Shown piece after piece: positions 8,516-18,668 of a stretch of DNA of 64,000 bases. Both the position numbers and the translations under genes were made by a program. How positions within the stretch are numbered: the stretch's first letter is position 1; every line of letters begins with the position of its first letter. The DNA comes from an uncultured Dysgonomonas sp. (GTDB lineage Bacteria; Bacteroidota; Bacteroidia; Bacteroidales; Dysgonomonadaceae): positions 1-64,000 of the forward strand of contig NZ_CAKUOF010000007.1 in NCBI RefSeq assembly GCF_934668725.1, given 5' to 3'. The notes beneath the pieces were generated by a model. It had not been told where the DNA came from. It searched no databases and saw nothing but the letters and a program-made list of their open reading frames with translations.

Positions 8516-10792
8516 TTATTTTATTGAGGGTGATTTAGCTTGTTCACTATTTTGTACTAATTCGTTTATGATATCGGTATTTTTATCAGAGTACATTAAA
8601 TAAATATGAGCAAATTCATTATAAATATTCGTCGCAAAAATACCAGTATCATCAGACCCTACAACCACTTTTTGGTTATTCGGCATATTTGATGGATCAA
8701 TCCAAGATTTTAAATGATGTTCTTTATAATTATTATATATTCCAATTCGCACATTACTCGTTGGTAATATTTCTATTATGATGCCTTGTTCTTTTATGTA
8801 TTTACTTAATTTAAGTTGAACTTCTCTAAGAATCTCTAAATCTATCATTTCAAAATCAACAAGTATTTTTTCGTTTTCTCTTTTGTTATTATGATTTCGA
8901 AAATAGTATTCTACCAACATTTTTTGGGTATTAGTTAACTTTGTTTTTTTTATCAAGTAGTATTCCTCTTGTAAATCAAGTAAAATGCTTGATACAGAAT
9001 CTGCAAAAAACAAAGTTGGATCCCATCTTCTAAATTTCCATGCAATTATTAGGTCATTAATACTTGGTCTAATTTTGGGATATAGATAGCGAGATAATTT
9101 ATTTATTTGTTTTTTTATCATTTCCAATTGTTTCCCTGATTTTAATTTAAGAAAATCATAAATGAATAATAGATTATCTAACCACTCACTTCTACTAATA
9201 TAAACACTATCTCCAATTCGTTCCTTCCATAAGCGAGGACAAACACCTAATGCTGTAGCATGACCAAGTCTATCACCATCCTTCATCTCCAAAAAATCCA
9301 TCGCTTCAAAAATGGCTCGTAGCCCACTAATAATATGAATAAAATCCTCTCCTACATGATATGTATAGTTTGTAACTGCATTCTGTGCTCGTAATAATCT
9401 AAAAATTTGTGCAAATACTTCAGGTGGTGTATCAAATTCACTCGATGAGGCATCAATTGAAACTAGTTTGTTGAAATTATTTGCTAAATCTTCAGTTTCA
9501 TAAGCATTATCACCTTTCAATTTCAAAATTTTTCTAGCTTGTGCTAATAAGTCTGTTCTTAACTTTTCATGAAAATACCCATCATCAATATCAACTTTTC
9601 TCTTTATAAAATGACAAATCAGACGTAATTCTTGATTTTTATTAGATTCCTCTTTCTTAAATTCAAACCAACCCTTCCTAATATCGTTTATTAACCTTTT
9701 ATTCTCTTTAATACCTTCCTTAGGAGCAAAGCGACCTTCAATTATTTTGAAATTACTTCCTTCTTCATTCCCTTTTAACTGAAAAAAACGACTAGCATAG
9801 TTCTTTTCATACCCTTGCCTAAAACTATTTTCATTTATTTTTTGAAACTGTTGAAAACCATTTTGATGTAATTGATGAACTACAAATCTATTCAGAGTTC
9901 CTAAAATTAATAAATAATGATGCAAAGCCCTTAGTAAATTATCTCGTTCCTCAATATCTACTTCTCCTATTATAGTATATAACTTTACATACATTCGTAA
10001 TTCAGAATTTAATGTCGTATTATTTCTATCAATACTTTGATAGGGATGGATAACAGGATCTAAATACACAACATACTGATCTCTGATAGTGGGAGTTGAA
10101 GGATAACATAAGATAGCTTCACTTTTAGTAAGATATTGCTTTATTAAATAATACCTGAGTGCTCTTGCTCTACTTAATAATTCTGCTAAATGATTAGAAT
10201 TTCTTATAATTAATTCTTGCTCAATCTGTTCTCGTACTAGTTTTTTTCTCTCTAACGATTTATCAAAAGCATTTATAAGTAATTCCGGTCTTAAAAGAAT
10301 ATCCTGCCACAATACATCTACTTCTGTAGAACCATTCAAGTGAATATGTAAATCATTAAAACCATGCTCATGCTCTTTTATATCCTCTAACTCTTTAATA
10401 TATGGAGGTAATAGCGCTGTATTCTGAATATAATCAACATTAATATTATTATTTGACGCAAAGGCAGCAACAAGTACTAAAGGAGGACAAAAGGTTATTA
10501 ATTCTTGCCATTTAGAAAACATATTTGATTTTACATACAATGAGTTGTTCCGATATTCAAGAAACTCAGAACTCAACTGCGGTAATCCTTTTAGAAAAAG
10601 CTCTTCTAAACTATTTAATTCGTATGAATCTAAAGCTAGTCTTAGTTGATTGTCAGTAATATGATAGTTAATCTTTCGCTCATTTAAGACTAACCTTCTC
10701 TCAATTGACTCCCAACTAACAGGAGTCTCCTTTTCATATTCATCAAGAGTGAGTGAGTCCATAAGAAATTGACGTAAACAATAACCTACCAT
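8516..10792 (-). CDS. rdrB: RADAR adenosine deaminase RdrB
   Basis: This 758-residue protein carries the scattered metal and catalytic motifs of the adenosine deaminase superfamily: HIHLNGS with H149 and H151, IDASSSEFD near 446-454, the ILPTSN motif at 675-680, YHVGEDF with H479 and E482, RLGHATALG with H511, and GSDDTG with D714 and D715. It is about twice the length of housekeeping adenosine deaminases, as expected for RdrB, which forms large shells. In RADAR, RdrB deaminates adenosine (in RNA or ATP, depending on the report) to inosine during phage infection. Its ATG overlaps the stop of rdrA by 7 bp (ATGGTAG), so translation is coupled. No SLATT or Csx27-like membrane accessory gene follows. 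All motifs appear intact. Confidence 0.87.
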   Translation of the reverse strand: MVGYCLRQFLMDSLTLDEYEKETPVSWESIERRLVLNERKINYHITDNQLRLALDSYELNSLEELFLKGLPQLSSEFLEYRNNSLYVKSNMFSKWQELITFCPPLVLVAAFASNNNINVDYIQNTALLPPYIKELEDIKEHEHGFNDLHIHLNGSTEVDVLWQDILLRPELLINAFDKSLERKKLVREQIEQELIIRNSNHLAELLSRARALRYYLIKQYLTKSEAILCYPSTPTIRDQYVVYLDPVIHPYQSIDRNNTTLNSELRMYVKLYTIIGEVDIEERDNLLRALHHYLLILGTLNRFVVHQLHQNGFQQFQKINENSFRQGYEKNYASRFFQLKGNEEGSNFKIIEGRFAPKEGIKENKRLINDIRKGWFEFKKEESNKNQELRLICHFIKRKVDIDDGYFHEKLRTDLLAQARKILKLKGDNAYETEDLANNFNKLVSIDASSSEFDTPPEVFAQIFRLLRAQNAVTNYTYHVGEDFIHIISGLRAIFEAMDFLEMKDGDRLGHATALGVCPRLWKERIGDSVYISRSEWLDNLLFIYDFLKLKSGKQLEMIKKQINKLSRYLYPKIRPSINDLIIAWKFRRWDPTLFFADSVSSILLDLQEEYYLIKKTKLTNTQKMLVEYYFRNHNNKRENEKILVDFEMIDLEILREVQLKLSKYIKEQGIIIEILPTSNVRIGIYNNYKEHHLKSWIDPSNMPNNQKVVVGSDDTGIFATNIYNEFAHIYLMYSDKNTDIINELVQNSEQAKSPSIK

Positions 10793-13401
10793 AATGTATT
10801 ATTTTTCATCTTCTCAAACAATCCATTTTTCATATCGTTATGCACCCTTCTGTTCTTAAAACAAGTTCGGATTGCAGAATCAACATCTTCAATATTAACT
10901 ATATCTTTGGATATTCCTATGCTTAATAGATAATCGACTAACAAGTCAGCATCATTCTGGGTATCTCTTACAACTCTATTCATTTGTTTAAAGTCACTAC
11001 TTCTGAAGTTTTGTTTAATTTTAGATAATTCCTCGAAAATATTAAAATTAGTCTCGATTTTTAATGCCTCAAGAAGCGAAGGATTCAAATATGCTTTGAT
11101 TATTGGACAAGATAACATGAAATCAAACAAAGGATGATCCTGTTTATTAAGTTTATAATTTACCTCAAAAAAACTATCTTCAGAAGTAGGATTAGTCAAC
11201 CTTAGTTTAGCATTTCCTACATTTTCCATAAGTTCTTCAACTAAAACGGCATTGAGAAAAACAACTAAGTATCTATGCAATTGTTCAGAAATACAAGTTG
11301 TTGCTGAAATTCTAGCAAATGCAAAATTCGTCCTGACCATAATGCGACCAATTAGGTATGGAGGTATTTTGATATGTTTATTTTTAGTCCATTCAATTAT
11401 CTCAGTTATAAAACTATCAATAATATCAGGATCTGTATCTTTAAAATCTGCTTCCTCTGAATCAGATGAGTTAATAAAAGTCACATTTTCATCTTCCTCT
11501 ATTTGAAAACGCTGATTACTATTTGTAAACACTGGGTATTGCCTAAATTGCCCAATTCTTACAAACTCATTTCTTATTTCCAATTTATCTTGAGCGATTA
11601 AATCTCCAATAGCAGCTAAAATGTTAAAGAAAGAATAAAAGGTAGTATTATTTCCATGTATATCTTGAGCTCCAAATGCAGGGAGTAGTGCTAGAATTTT
11701 TTCGACTGGTTTTGAATCATCGAATAATTCATCAATTCGAGTATCACCCTCACCTGTTGTTTTTCTCAGTCTGAGTTGTAAAGTTTTGATACTAATCAAT
11801 CCTTCATTTTTAGGTGTAAATTTACCAATATGTGAAGCAATATATGCTCCTTGTAACGAAGATATTTTTTTCAATCCATAATCATATAAACTTTTACTAT
11901 GATAAATGAAATCTATAATATTCGGTTCGTTTATGACCTTATCAAACTCCCATTGCTCAGCTTTAGCCACAATATTTGACACTCGAATAATGTGGTCAAA
12001 TATTTCAAAAGGAGATTTGTACATTCTTTCAGTCAAAACTCCTCCCAAAGCGGTTACTGCTCCATTGAATGTAGGATTGCTAAGTTTAGGAAATAGCTGA
12101 CTAGCTTCATCTAGTATTTTATTGTCTGTTAAGAATCTTAATAAGAATATATTGGTAGCTCCATATCCATTTACAAATTCCCAAACATCCACGTTAGATG
12201 TTCTTAATTCACTATGAAATATACTGCATATATCTTTACTTAAATTAAACAAGGACTCATCTTCATCCCCTAAATTTTTAGAGAAGGCGTTCAATAGAGA
12301 AATTTGAGTGCGTATAGGTAAACTCAAAAAATAACTAGCATAACTCATTTGAGTATTATTAGCATTAATATTCCAGGCTTTTGCTAAACTATTTCTGTAA
12401 ACATCATTAATTGAAGCTGAGTCACCTTTTTTATACTCAACTACAATATCACTGTTTTTATTTTGCAACTTGGAGCCAATTGTAGATAATACAATTCTAA
12501 GTTCCGGTTTTAACAATTTTAGTAAGTATTGGCTCTCTAATTTTTCCACTAATTGCGGATATTCATTGCTGTAAATTATTCTATTTATCTCCCCTTTGTC
12601 ATATTCATTTTTTAATAATGTTTTACCAAAATTCTTCCATTGTTTTTTTCTTACTAAAAAGGAATATAAATCCAGATCTCCACTTAAGGCAGTTATGATT
12701 TGCGGTGAAGTAATATATTTTCTTAACACTTCTAAAACAGGCCAACCTTTAGCAAAATCTGTATCTACATCATCAAATGTGATGATAAAACACTTTTTAG
12801 TTAATATTTTAAGAGAATAAGAGATGTATTGATGAAAATAAATCTCTAAATTATTTGCTCCATCTACTCTCCTTAAGCCATCCATCATTACATAAGTAGT
12901 GTCATTCCAGTCACTCGGGTCAAGACCTCCATTTATACCATCAAGCATAGGAAGGCCCGCTGCTAATTTTTTCAAGGTTTTCTCCCAATTAGAGTAAGGT
13001 TCTGAAGTAAGACCCAAAGCTCCCTTATCAATCTCATCATCAATCAATGATTTTATTCTAGCGACTACATTTAGGAATACATGCCCCTTTTCTTCTATTA
13101 ATGTTGGGTCTATTATTTCAAGGAACACATAATCTTTCTTTAGCTCATCTGTAGACTCAATATCTTTTTTTAATGACATCAAAAAAGAAGTTTTTCCACT
13201 CCCCCTACTTCCAGATAGTGTAATAGTGTTGTGTACTCTTCGGAAGTTTACTTTGTTGGTAGGATCATAACTTTCACCATTTTCCTTTAAAGTTTTTAAA
13301 ATATTCAAAACCTGCTTATATTCAAGATTATGTAACATACGTTCAGGTTCAAAACTATTAGTTTGATTGTCTGTATTAGGTCTTATAGTTATCTGAGTCA
13401 T
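10786..13401 (-). CDS. rdrA: RADAR ATPase RdrA
   Basis: This 871-residue P-loop ATPase has Walker A GSRGSGKTS at 64-72 and Walker B FIITFDDVD at 205-213, followed by a sensor-like ALSGDLDLY. The rest is a long helical region. The size, the position directly before the deaminase gene and the domain order match RdrA, the ring-forming ATPase that works with RdrB in RADAR and is thought to sense or load substrate. A TAAGTTTG -7 box at 13424-13431 (minus strand) is about 22 bases from the ATG, giving a short leader. The two genes form one unit. Assignment to RADAR rests on the RdrB partner; the ATPase alone would be less certain. Confidence 0.85.
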   Translation of the reverse strand: MTQITIRPNTDNQTNSFEPERMLHNLEYKQVLNILKTLKENGESYDPTNKVNFRRVHNTITLSGSRGSGKTSFLMSLKKDIESTDELKKDYVFLEIIDPTLIEEKGHVFLNVVARIKSLIDDEIDKGALGLTSEPYSNWEKTLKKLAAGLPMLDGINGGLDPSDWNDTTYVMMDGLRRVDGANNLEIYFHQYISYSLKILTKKCFIITFDDVDTDFAKGWPVLEVLRKYITSPQIITALSGDLDLYSFLVRKKQWKNFGKTLLKNEYDKGEINRIIYSNEYPQLVEKLESQYLLKLLKPELRIVLSTIGSKLQNKNSDIVVEYKKGDSASINDVYRNSLAKAWNINANNTQMSYASYFLSLPIRTQISLLNAFSKNLGDEDESLFNLSKDICSIFHSELRTSNVDVWEFVNGYGATNIFLLRFLTDNKILDEASQLFPKLSNPTFNGAVTALGGVLTERMYKSPFEIFDHIIRVSNIVAKAEQWEFDKVINEPNIIDFIYHSKSLYDYGLKKISSLQGAYIASHIGKFTPKNEGLISIKTLQLRLRKTTGEGDTRIDELFDDSKPVEKILALLPAFGAQDIHGNNTTFYSFFNILAAIGDLIAQDKLEIRNEFVRIGQFRQYPVFTNSNQRFQIEEDENVTFINSSDSEEADFKDTDPDIIDSFITEIIEWTKNKHIKIPPYLIGRIMVRTNFAFARISATTCISEQLHRYLVVFLNAVLVEELMENVGNAKLRLTNPTSEDSFFEVNYKLNKQDHPLFDFMLSCPIIKAYLNPSLLEALKIETNFNIFEELSKIKQNFRSSDFKQMNRVVRDTQNDADLLVDYLLSIGISKDIVNIEDVDSAIRTCFKNRRVHNDMKNGLFEKMKNNTLW

Positions 13402-13526
13402 GGCGTTATATTTTAGATGCTAACAAACTTACATAAAAAGTATGATTCATAAGCGCGTCGAATAAAAATAAGACCACCTCCTTTGCAAAATTTTATCTTT
13501 AGGGTACACTTAAAAAAAACAGAATT

Positions 13527-13595
13527 ATGGAAAGAGTATGTGGTCTTGATGCTCATAAAGATAATATCATTAGGAAAGTTTCTCACTTTCTTTAG
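13527..13595 (+). pseudogene. IS110-family transposase N-terminal fragment
   Basis: A short ORF begins MERVCGLDAHKDNI and stops after 23 codons. The GLDxHKD signature is the start of IS110/IS1111 transposases and contains the first acidic residue of their DEDD catalytic domain. No further homology is visible downstream, so it is a truncated insertion-sequence relic just upstream of the RADAR promoter. Confidence 0.5.
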
Positions 13596-14656
13596 GTCAT
13601 CTATCTGCATTCCCATATTATCAATGCTTCCATAGAATAAAACCGTATGCTCACTAGTTTTATTTGGGTGCATGTTTTTTATTGCTGGTTTATGCATTTA
13701 ATCAAATACAAGTCGGATGCTTATTTTATCTTTTATGCAATTGGCTAATGTTGTCTTTTCAACACTGTAACTTTCTGATATAGAAAAGAATTTCATTTAT
13801 TGAATTAAGTTAGTATTTCATTATAAGGAATGTTTTACTATAGTAGCAAATAGGTATTTTACAATCTCTTTAAGTTTTTCATTAACCGTGCAAATGTCTC
13901 TGTATTCTTTTTCCAATATCAAAACTCTTATGGCATATAATGTTTGTTTTTTTTGAACATTCACTTTCAAAGACCGTGAATATTTTCTATTTTAACAATA
14001 GTTGATCAACCTTTTATTTAAGATGACAAAATTTAATTACCTAAAAATATACAAACGCTGAATAATGGAAGATGGCTATAAAATATTATGTAAAGAAATA
14101 AATGAATAATAAGCTTTTTTTCAAATGATTACATTTGTTTATCTGCATAGATAATATACTTTTCATAATACGTATTATGGAAAACTTTCCATAACACATA
14201 ATTTAACTGGTTATCTATCACTTTTATTAGAACCTAGTTCCCTTTTGGTACAACGGGAATTTCTTCACCTATATTATACTTCAAAACTAAGGTATTTAGT
14301 ATATCTTATTCATAATAAACATATTTAATATGCATTTTCCGTAAATCATCTTTACTTATTTTGTAAATATGTACTTGAGATGAAAAGCGGTGACTATTGG
14401 CCGAGCTGGATTGTGCAAAAGAAAGAAGATATTGCAGCAAGAAAATACAGAATATAATAAAGCGAATTGTATTCATATAAACATAAGAGAGATAAGGTAC
14501 TTCTATTACAAATCTACATATTAATAATGAAATTCTGATTCTGAATTTTATGATATTGTCGGTTTCTAATAAAGTTTTTTATCTATGTTTGTTGGGCTGT
14601 TATGAAATATAATATAAGACTTAACTATTACAACAACTTATAATAAAAAGTGATCG
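13596..14656. other. Long AT-rich intergenic stretch with decayed coding traces
   Basis: No intact gene is supported across about 1 kb. On the minus strand, about 13830-13990, an open frame without a clear ATG encodes a helical piece containing AIRVLILEKEYRDICTVNEK and KLKEIVKYLF before a stop. On the plus strand a 25-codon ORF from about 14379 contains GDYWPSWIVQKKEDIAARKY. Both look like gene remnants of unknown origin. A TATGTTTG -7 box at 14584-14591 may serve the helicase gene at 14657. Confidence 0.4.
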
Positions 14657-17425
14657 ATGAAGTACTCGTTCCTAATATACTTGAAAAATAAAACATCTCT
14701 AAAGTTCGAATACAGGAGAGATGTTTCAGCAGTTATTCGTACCGACAACGGATATCACATCACATTTAATAATGGAAGAAGCTATAGTTACGGAGCTGAT
14801 AAAGTTAAGTACTATCCGTTTATATCAACATGCGAAAATGTTCGCATATACGAGAATGGAAAATTGAATGAGAAATATGATACAGTTGATAATTACGGTC
14901 ATTATTTGATTTTTCGCAATGGAGATAACAATTCTTATCCTATTGAAAAAAGTTCTGATATTGAAATTTGTAATATTAAAAAAAACACCGATCAAGCGAA
15001 ATCGATTATCGATTATTTTAAAGAAATACTGAAAAAATCAGGAGGAGTATCATTTGACATACCGGCAGAGGAGGCAGAAAACAAGAATCCAAATCAAATA
15101 AGTTCCGAAATATTGCTCAAGGCTCTTGAGGGTATCGATTTATTCGAATCAAGGTCTGCGTTATCCAAGTATATTAATGGAACTAATCCTGCTATTGCCA
15201 CATCTAAGGAAACCCTCATCTACCCTTTCGGATGCAACGAAAGTCAGAAACTGGCAGTTGAGACGACTCTAAGAAATAGCATAAGTATTGTGGAAGGTCC
15301 TCCGGGAACTGGAAAAACACAAACAATTTTAAATATAATAGCCAATCTTATTGTACAGAATAAAACTGTTGCAATTGTTTCTAACAACAACTCTGCGGTC
15401 TTCAATGTACGGGAGAAGTTAGAGAAATATGGCTATGGGATGGTTGTTGCATCACTTGGGAACAAAGAGAATAAAACTTCATTCTTTGACAGTATTGAAG
15501 AACAAACAGTCGATCCGAATTTTAAAATTTCGGAAGAGCGATTAAAAAGAGTAAAGAATGAGATTGAGGAATTAGACTCCATACTAACTAAATGTTTTCA
15601 GTACCGAAATAAATTAGCCACTTTAAAAACGGAGCTATCAGATGCTGAAATAGAATTTAACCATATAAAAGCAGAGCAGCCACTCAATCTGGAGGTAAAA
15701 GCTATGCTTGACAAGAAATTCTGTCGTAAATGGAATTATAGCAAAATTTTGAGTTTAAAAGATTTGTTATCATGTATAGAATTTAAAGGAAGACTGTCTC
15801 TCAAAAATACGTTGCGATTATTTTTTCATTATGGCTTATTTGACCTTAAGAGTATCAGTCTTTATAGTGAAAAATTGCCCATCTATGCAAATCATAAATT
15901 CTATGAACTATATATAACAAAAATAGAAAACGAAATACTGGACGTTGAAAACTGGTTAGCTTCTAATAATGAAGAATCTAACCTTAAACATTTTATTGAC
16001 ACATCAAAAGAGGTATTCAATGGTGAATTATTTAAAAAGTATAATCGTTTAGATAAAGCCGAATTTAATGCCAAAGATTATCGTAAGCAGTTTAATGATT
16101 TTGCAAAGCGTTATCCGGTAATACTAAGTTCTACGCTCTCGCTGCACACAAGTATCCCTAACGGATATCTTTTCGATTATCTGATTATAGATGAATCTTC
16201 ACAGGTAGATATAATAAAGGCTGCCGTATGTTTTTCGTGTTGTCGAAATGTGATTGTTGTCGGTGATAGTCTGCAACTAACTCATATTGTAGATAAACAG
16301 AGCCAAGAGGCTGCAGAGCAATTTCAAGTGGAGTACAACATTTCTCCTGCATATGATTATGTAAAACAGAATATTCTGAATTCGTTGAAAAGTCTGTATG
16401 GGGACAATCTAAAATCAGTTTTACTGAAAGAACACTACAGATGCCATCCTACTATTATTGGATTTTGCAATAAGAAATACTACAATAATAATTTGGTTGT
16501 TATGACTGAAGGAAGTAATCATCCGTTCAGAATTATAGAAACAAATATATCCGGAGAAAGAGATAATTATAATCAAAGACAGATAGATGAAACGGATTCT
16601 TATATACGAGAAAACTTTTCAATGAATTATACGGAAGTCGGAGTTATTGCTCCCTATAGAAAGCATGCCGATATGCTGCAAAAGCGACTACCTAATGGTG
16701 CGGAAGCCGATACGATACATAAATTTCAGGGGCGTGAGAAAGATGTGATTATATTCAATACGGTCAGAAGCAAAATCGGGGAATTTATAGATAATCCGAA
16801 CCTTATTAACGTAGCTGTATCAAGAGCCGTTAAAGAATTTATTGTCGTAAAACCTGAATCAATGGAGCTTCCTCACGGAACAAATATCGGTGATATGATA
16901 CGCTATATATGTTATACCACCAACCCCAATGAAACGATTGTTAAAGGTCGTATCTGTTCCGTTTTTGACCTTTTATATAAAGAATACAACAAGGCCTTCA
17001 CTTCGTTTCTTTCATCCAACAAGAATATAAAAGGGTCTGCCGCAGAGATTATTATTGATAAACTTTTGAATGAAAATATACTTAAAAACATTGTTCAATT
17101 TTCATCAATTGATATGGTCCGAGAATATCGGCTTAGAGACCTTGTCCGGGATTTTCAATCATTTTCTGAAGATGAAATCCAGTTCATAAGGAACAATTCA
17201 AGAATCGACTTTCTACTCTATAACAAAATGGACAAGACCCCTGTTTTAGCTATTGAGGTAGACGGTGTTTCATTCCATGATAATAAGTTACAACAGGAAA
17301 GGGACAATAAGAAAGATCACATTTTAGAAATTATCGGACTTCCATTACTTAGGTTATCAACCGACGGGCATAATGAGGAAGCAAGAATTATTGAACAATT
17401 AAATACGGCAATGGCTATGTATTAA
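14657..17425 (+). CDS. SF1 (UPF1-like) helicase with C-terminal nuclease-like domain
   Basis: This 922-residue protein has an N-terminal ~200 residues of unknown type. An AAA_11/AAA_12 helicase core follows: Walker A GPPGTGKT at about 214-221, DESSQ (motif II) near 512, LKEHYRCHP (motif IV region), GVIAPYRKH, then TIHKFQGREKD (motif V) and NVAVSRA (motif VI). A charged insertion sits between motifs Ia and II. The last ~150 residues resemble DUF2726/Vsr-type endonuclease folds: AAEIIIDKLL, RIDFLLYNK and AIEVDGVSFHD near 860, then a conserved RLST. Helicase-nuclease fusions of this kind occur in defence islands, but the exact system is not recognisable. It is followed 274 bp later by an HNH gene on the same strand. 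Confidence 0.8.
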   Translation: MKYSFLIYLKNKTSLKFEYRRDVSAVIRTDNGYHITFNNGRSYSYGADKVKYYPFISTCENVRIYENGKLNEKYDTVDNYGHYLIFRNGDNNSYPIEKSSDIEICNIKKNTDQAKSIIDYFKEILKKSGGVSFDIPAEEAENKNPNQISSEILLKALEGIDLFESRSALSKYINGTNPAIATSKETLIYPFGCNESQKLAVETTLRNSISIVEGPPGTGKTQTILNIIANLIVQNKTVAIVSNNNSAVFNVREKLEKYGYGMVVASLGNKENKTSFFDSIEEQTVDPNFKISEERLKRVKNEIEELDSILTKCFQYRNKLATLKTELSDAEIEFNHIKAEQPLNLEVKAMLDKKFCRKWNYSKILSLKDLLSCIEFKGRLSLKNTLRLFFHYGLFDLKSISLYSEKLPIYANHKFYELYITKIENEILDVENWLASNNEESNLKHFIDTSKEVFNGELFKKYNRLDKAEFNAKDYRKQFNDFAKRYPVILSSTLSLHTSIPNGYLFDYLIIDESSQVDIIKAAVCFSCCRNVIVVGDSLQLTHIVDKQSQEAAEQFQVEYNISPAYDYVKQNILNSLKSLYGDNLKSVLLKEHYRCHPTIIGFCNKKYYNNNLVVMTEGSNHPFRIIETNISGERDNYNQRQIDETDSYIRENFSMNYTEVGVIAPYRKHADMLQKRLPNGAEADTIHKFQGREKDVIIFNTVRSKIGEFIDNPNLINVAVSRAVKEFIVVKPESMELPHGTNIGDMIRYICYTTNPNETIVKGRICSVFDLLYKEYNKAFTSFLSSNKNIKGSAAEIIIDKLLNENILKNIVQFSSIDMVREYRLRDLVRDFQSFSEDEIQFIRNNSRIDFLLYNKMDKTPVLAIEVDGVSFHDNKLQQERDNKKDHILEIIGLPLLRLSTDGHNEEARIIEQLNTAMAMY

Positions 17426-17699
17426 TATAAATGGAGAATGGAAAATTCAAGATTGTCGGATATTCCTACGAACAGTCTAATTCTGAGAGTTGAAGCATAA
17501 AATAATATGCAATAGTTAATTAGCGATTAAATCACAGAAGGTTAACAATTAATTATGGGATTAAAACAGCCTCTAAGTTTAAACAGTTAATCATTAAAGA
17601 TATAATTTAATCTTTTACAGTTTTACCTATAACCTAAAAATTTGATACATTTACATCTTAGTTGTAAATGATTAATATGTCATAACCCACTTGATATTA

Positions 17700-18668
17700 A
17701 TGATGAATATCGATTATTACATACATTCTTTTACTCATTTGAGGAGAGCGCCTAATAATGGAGGTGCACCTCACAAACCAGTACTTTTACTTAGCATTAT
17801 TGATGCGATAGAAAAGGGATACGTCTTTGATGAACGTATTTATATCACAGCTGAGCTTATTACTTTATTCAAAAGTAACTGGAATATCTGGGTTAGGACC
17901 TCACATATTATGAACTTTACTCTTCCATTCTATCATCTATCCAACGAGCCATTTTGGAAATTGATTGTGAAACCAGGAGTGAATATTCCATTAACAAATA
18001 AAAATTCTATCAGATCATTCCAAGCTCTTATTCAGTCTGTTGATTATGCTGAAATAGATAGAGACCTATTCTTTTACTTAAACCGAAGCATAGATAGGGA
18101 AATCCTACGCAAAACACTTATTGATAAATATTTCTCGAACATTGAACCTTCAAGAATTAGTAATACAGACTATCTAGATCTAATTGCAGAACAAATACTT
18201 CGGGAATCTGCTGTTCAATACAAAAAGAAGATTAAACAACTTCAGGAAACTGAAAACGATGAAAATTTTGAAGAAGAAATCTACATCCGGAATAATGTTT
18301 TTAAGCAGAAAATCCCTCAAATATACGATTACACTTGTTGTATTACAGGATTAAGAGTTAGCTCTGCTTATGGTCACTCACTTATTGATGCTTGCCATAT
18401 TATGCCTTTTTCAGTCGGACATGATGATACAATTGGAAATGGAATTGCTCTTTGTCCCAATTTTCATCGTGCTTTTGATAGAGGCTTAATAACAATCAAC
18501 AGTAATTATCAAGTTATTGTTTCAAAGGAATTCACAGAAAACAATTCTCAATACTCCATTGGGCAGTTTCACAATAAAAAACTTATACTTCCTCAAAACA
18601 ATTTATTTCATCCTAGAAAGGAAGTTCTCCAATGGCATCAGGAGAATGTATTTGAAAAGAATTTATAA
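17700..18668 (+). CDS. HNH endonuclease with possible DNA sulfur-binding domain
   Basis: This protein of about 322 residues resembles McrA-like restriction enzymes. The N-terminal domain contains APHKPVLLLSIID at about 22-34, the hallmark segment of ScoMcrA-like DNA sulfur-binding domains. The C-terminal half has an HNH motif: CCITG, then DACHIMPFS with the first His, GNGIALCPNFHRAFDRG with Asn and His. The family cuts modified DNA, and those with a sulfur-binding domain target phosphorothioate DNA. No dnd or ssp genes are in the window, so it would act against incoming modified DNA. I prefer the ATG at 17700 or 17703 over an upstream TTG at 17691. Its stop overlaps the convergent Fic-like gene by 6 bp. 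Confidence 0.72.
   Translation: MMNIDYYIHSFTHLRRAPNNGGAPHKPVLLLSIIDAIEKGYVFDERIYITAELITLFKSNWNIWVRTSHIMNFTLPFYHLSNEPFWKLIVKPGVNIPLTNKNSIRSFQALIQSVDYAEIDRDLFFYLNRSIDREILRKTLIDKYFSNIEPSRISNTDYLDLIAEQILRESAVQYKKKIKQLQETENDENFEEEIYIRNNVFKQKIPQIYDYTCCITGLRVSSAYGHSLIDACHIMPFSVGHDDTIGNGIALCPNFHRAFDRGLITINSNYQVIVSKEFTENNSQYSIGQFHNKKLILPQNNLFHPRKEVLQWHQENVFEKNL

Noticed and set aside
13413..13697. 94-codon minus-strand ORF upstream of rdrA with a strong GGAGG stretch inside
   Set aside because: It runs antisense through the IS110 fragment, its residues look random, and the GGAGG lies within the frame rather than before a start. Bacteroidetes seldom use such sites.
17691..17699. TTG start for the HNH gene
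   Set aside because: Two ATGs follow at once (17700, 17703), and the added residues have no value.
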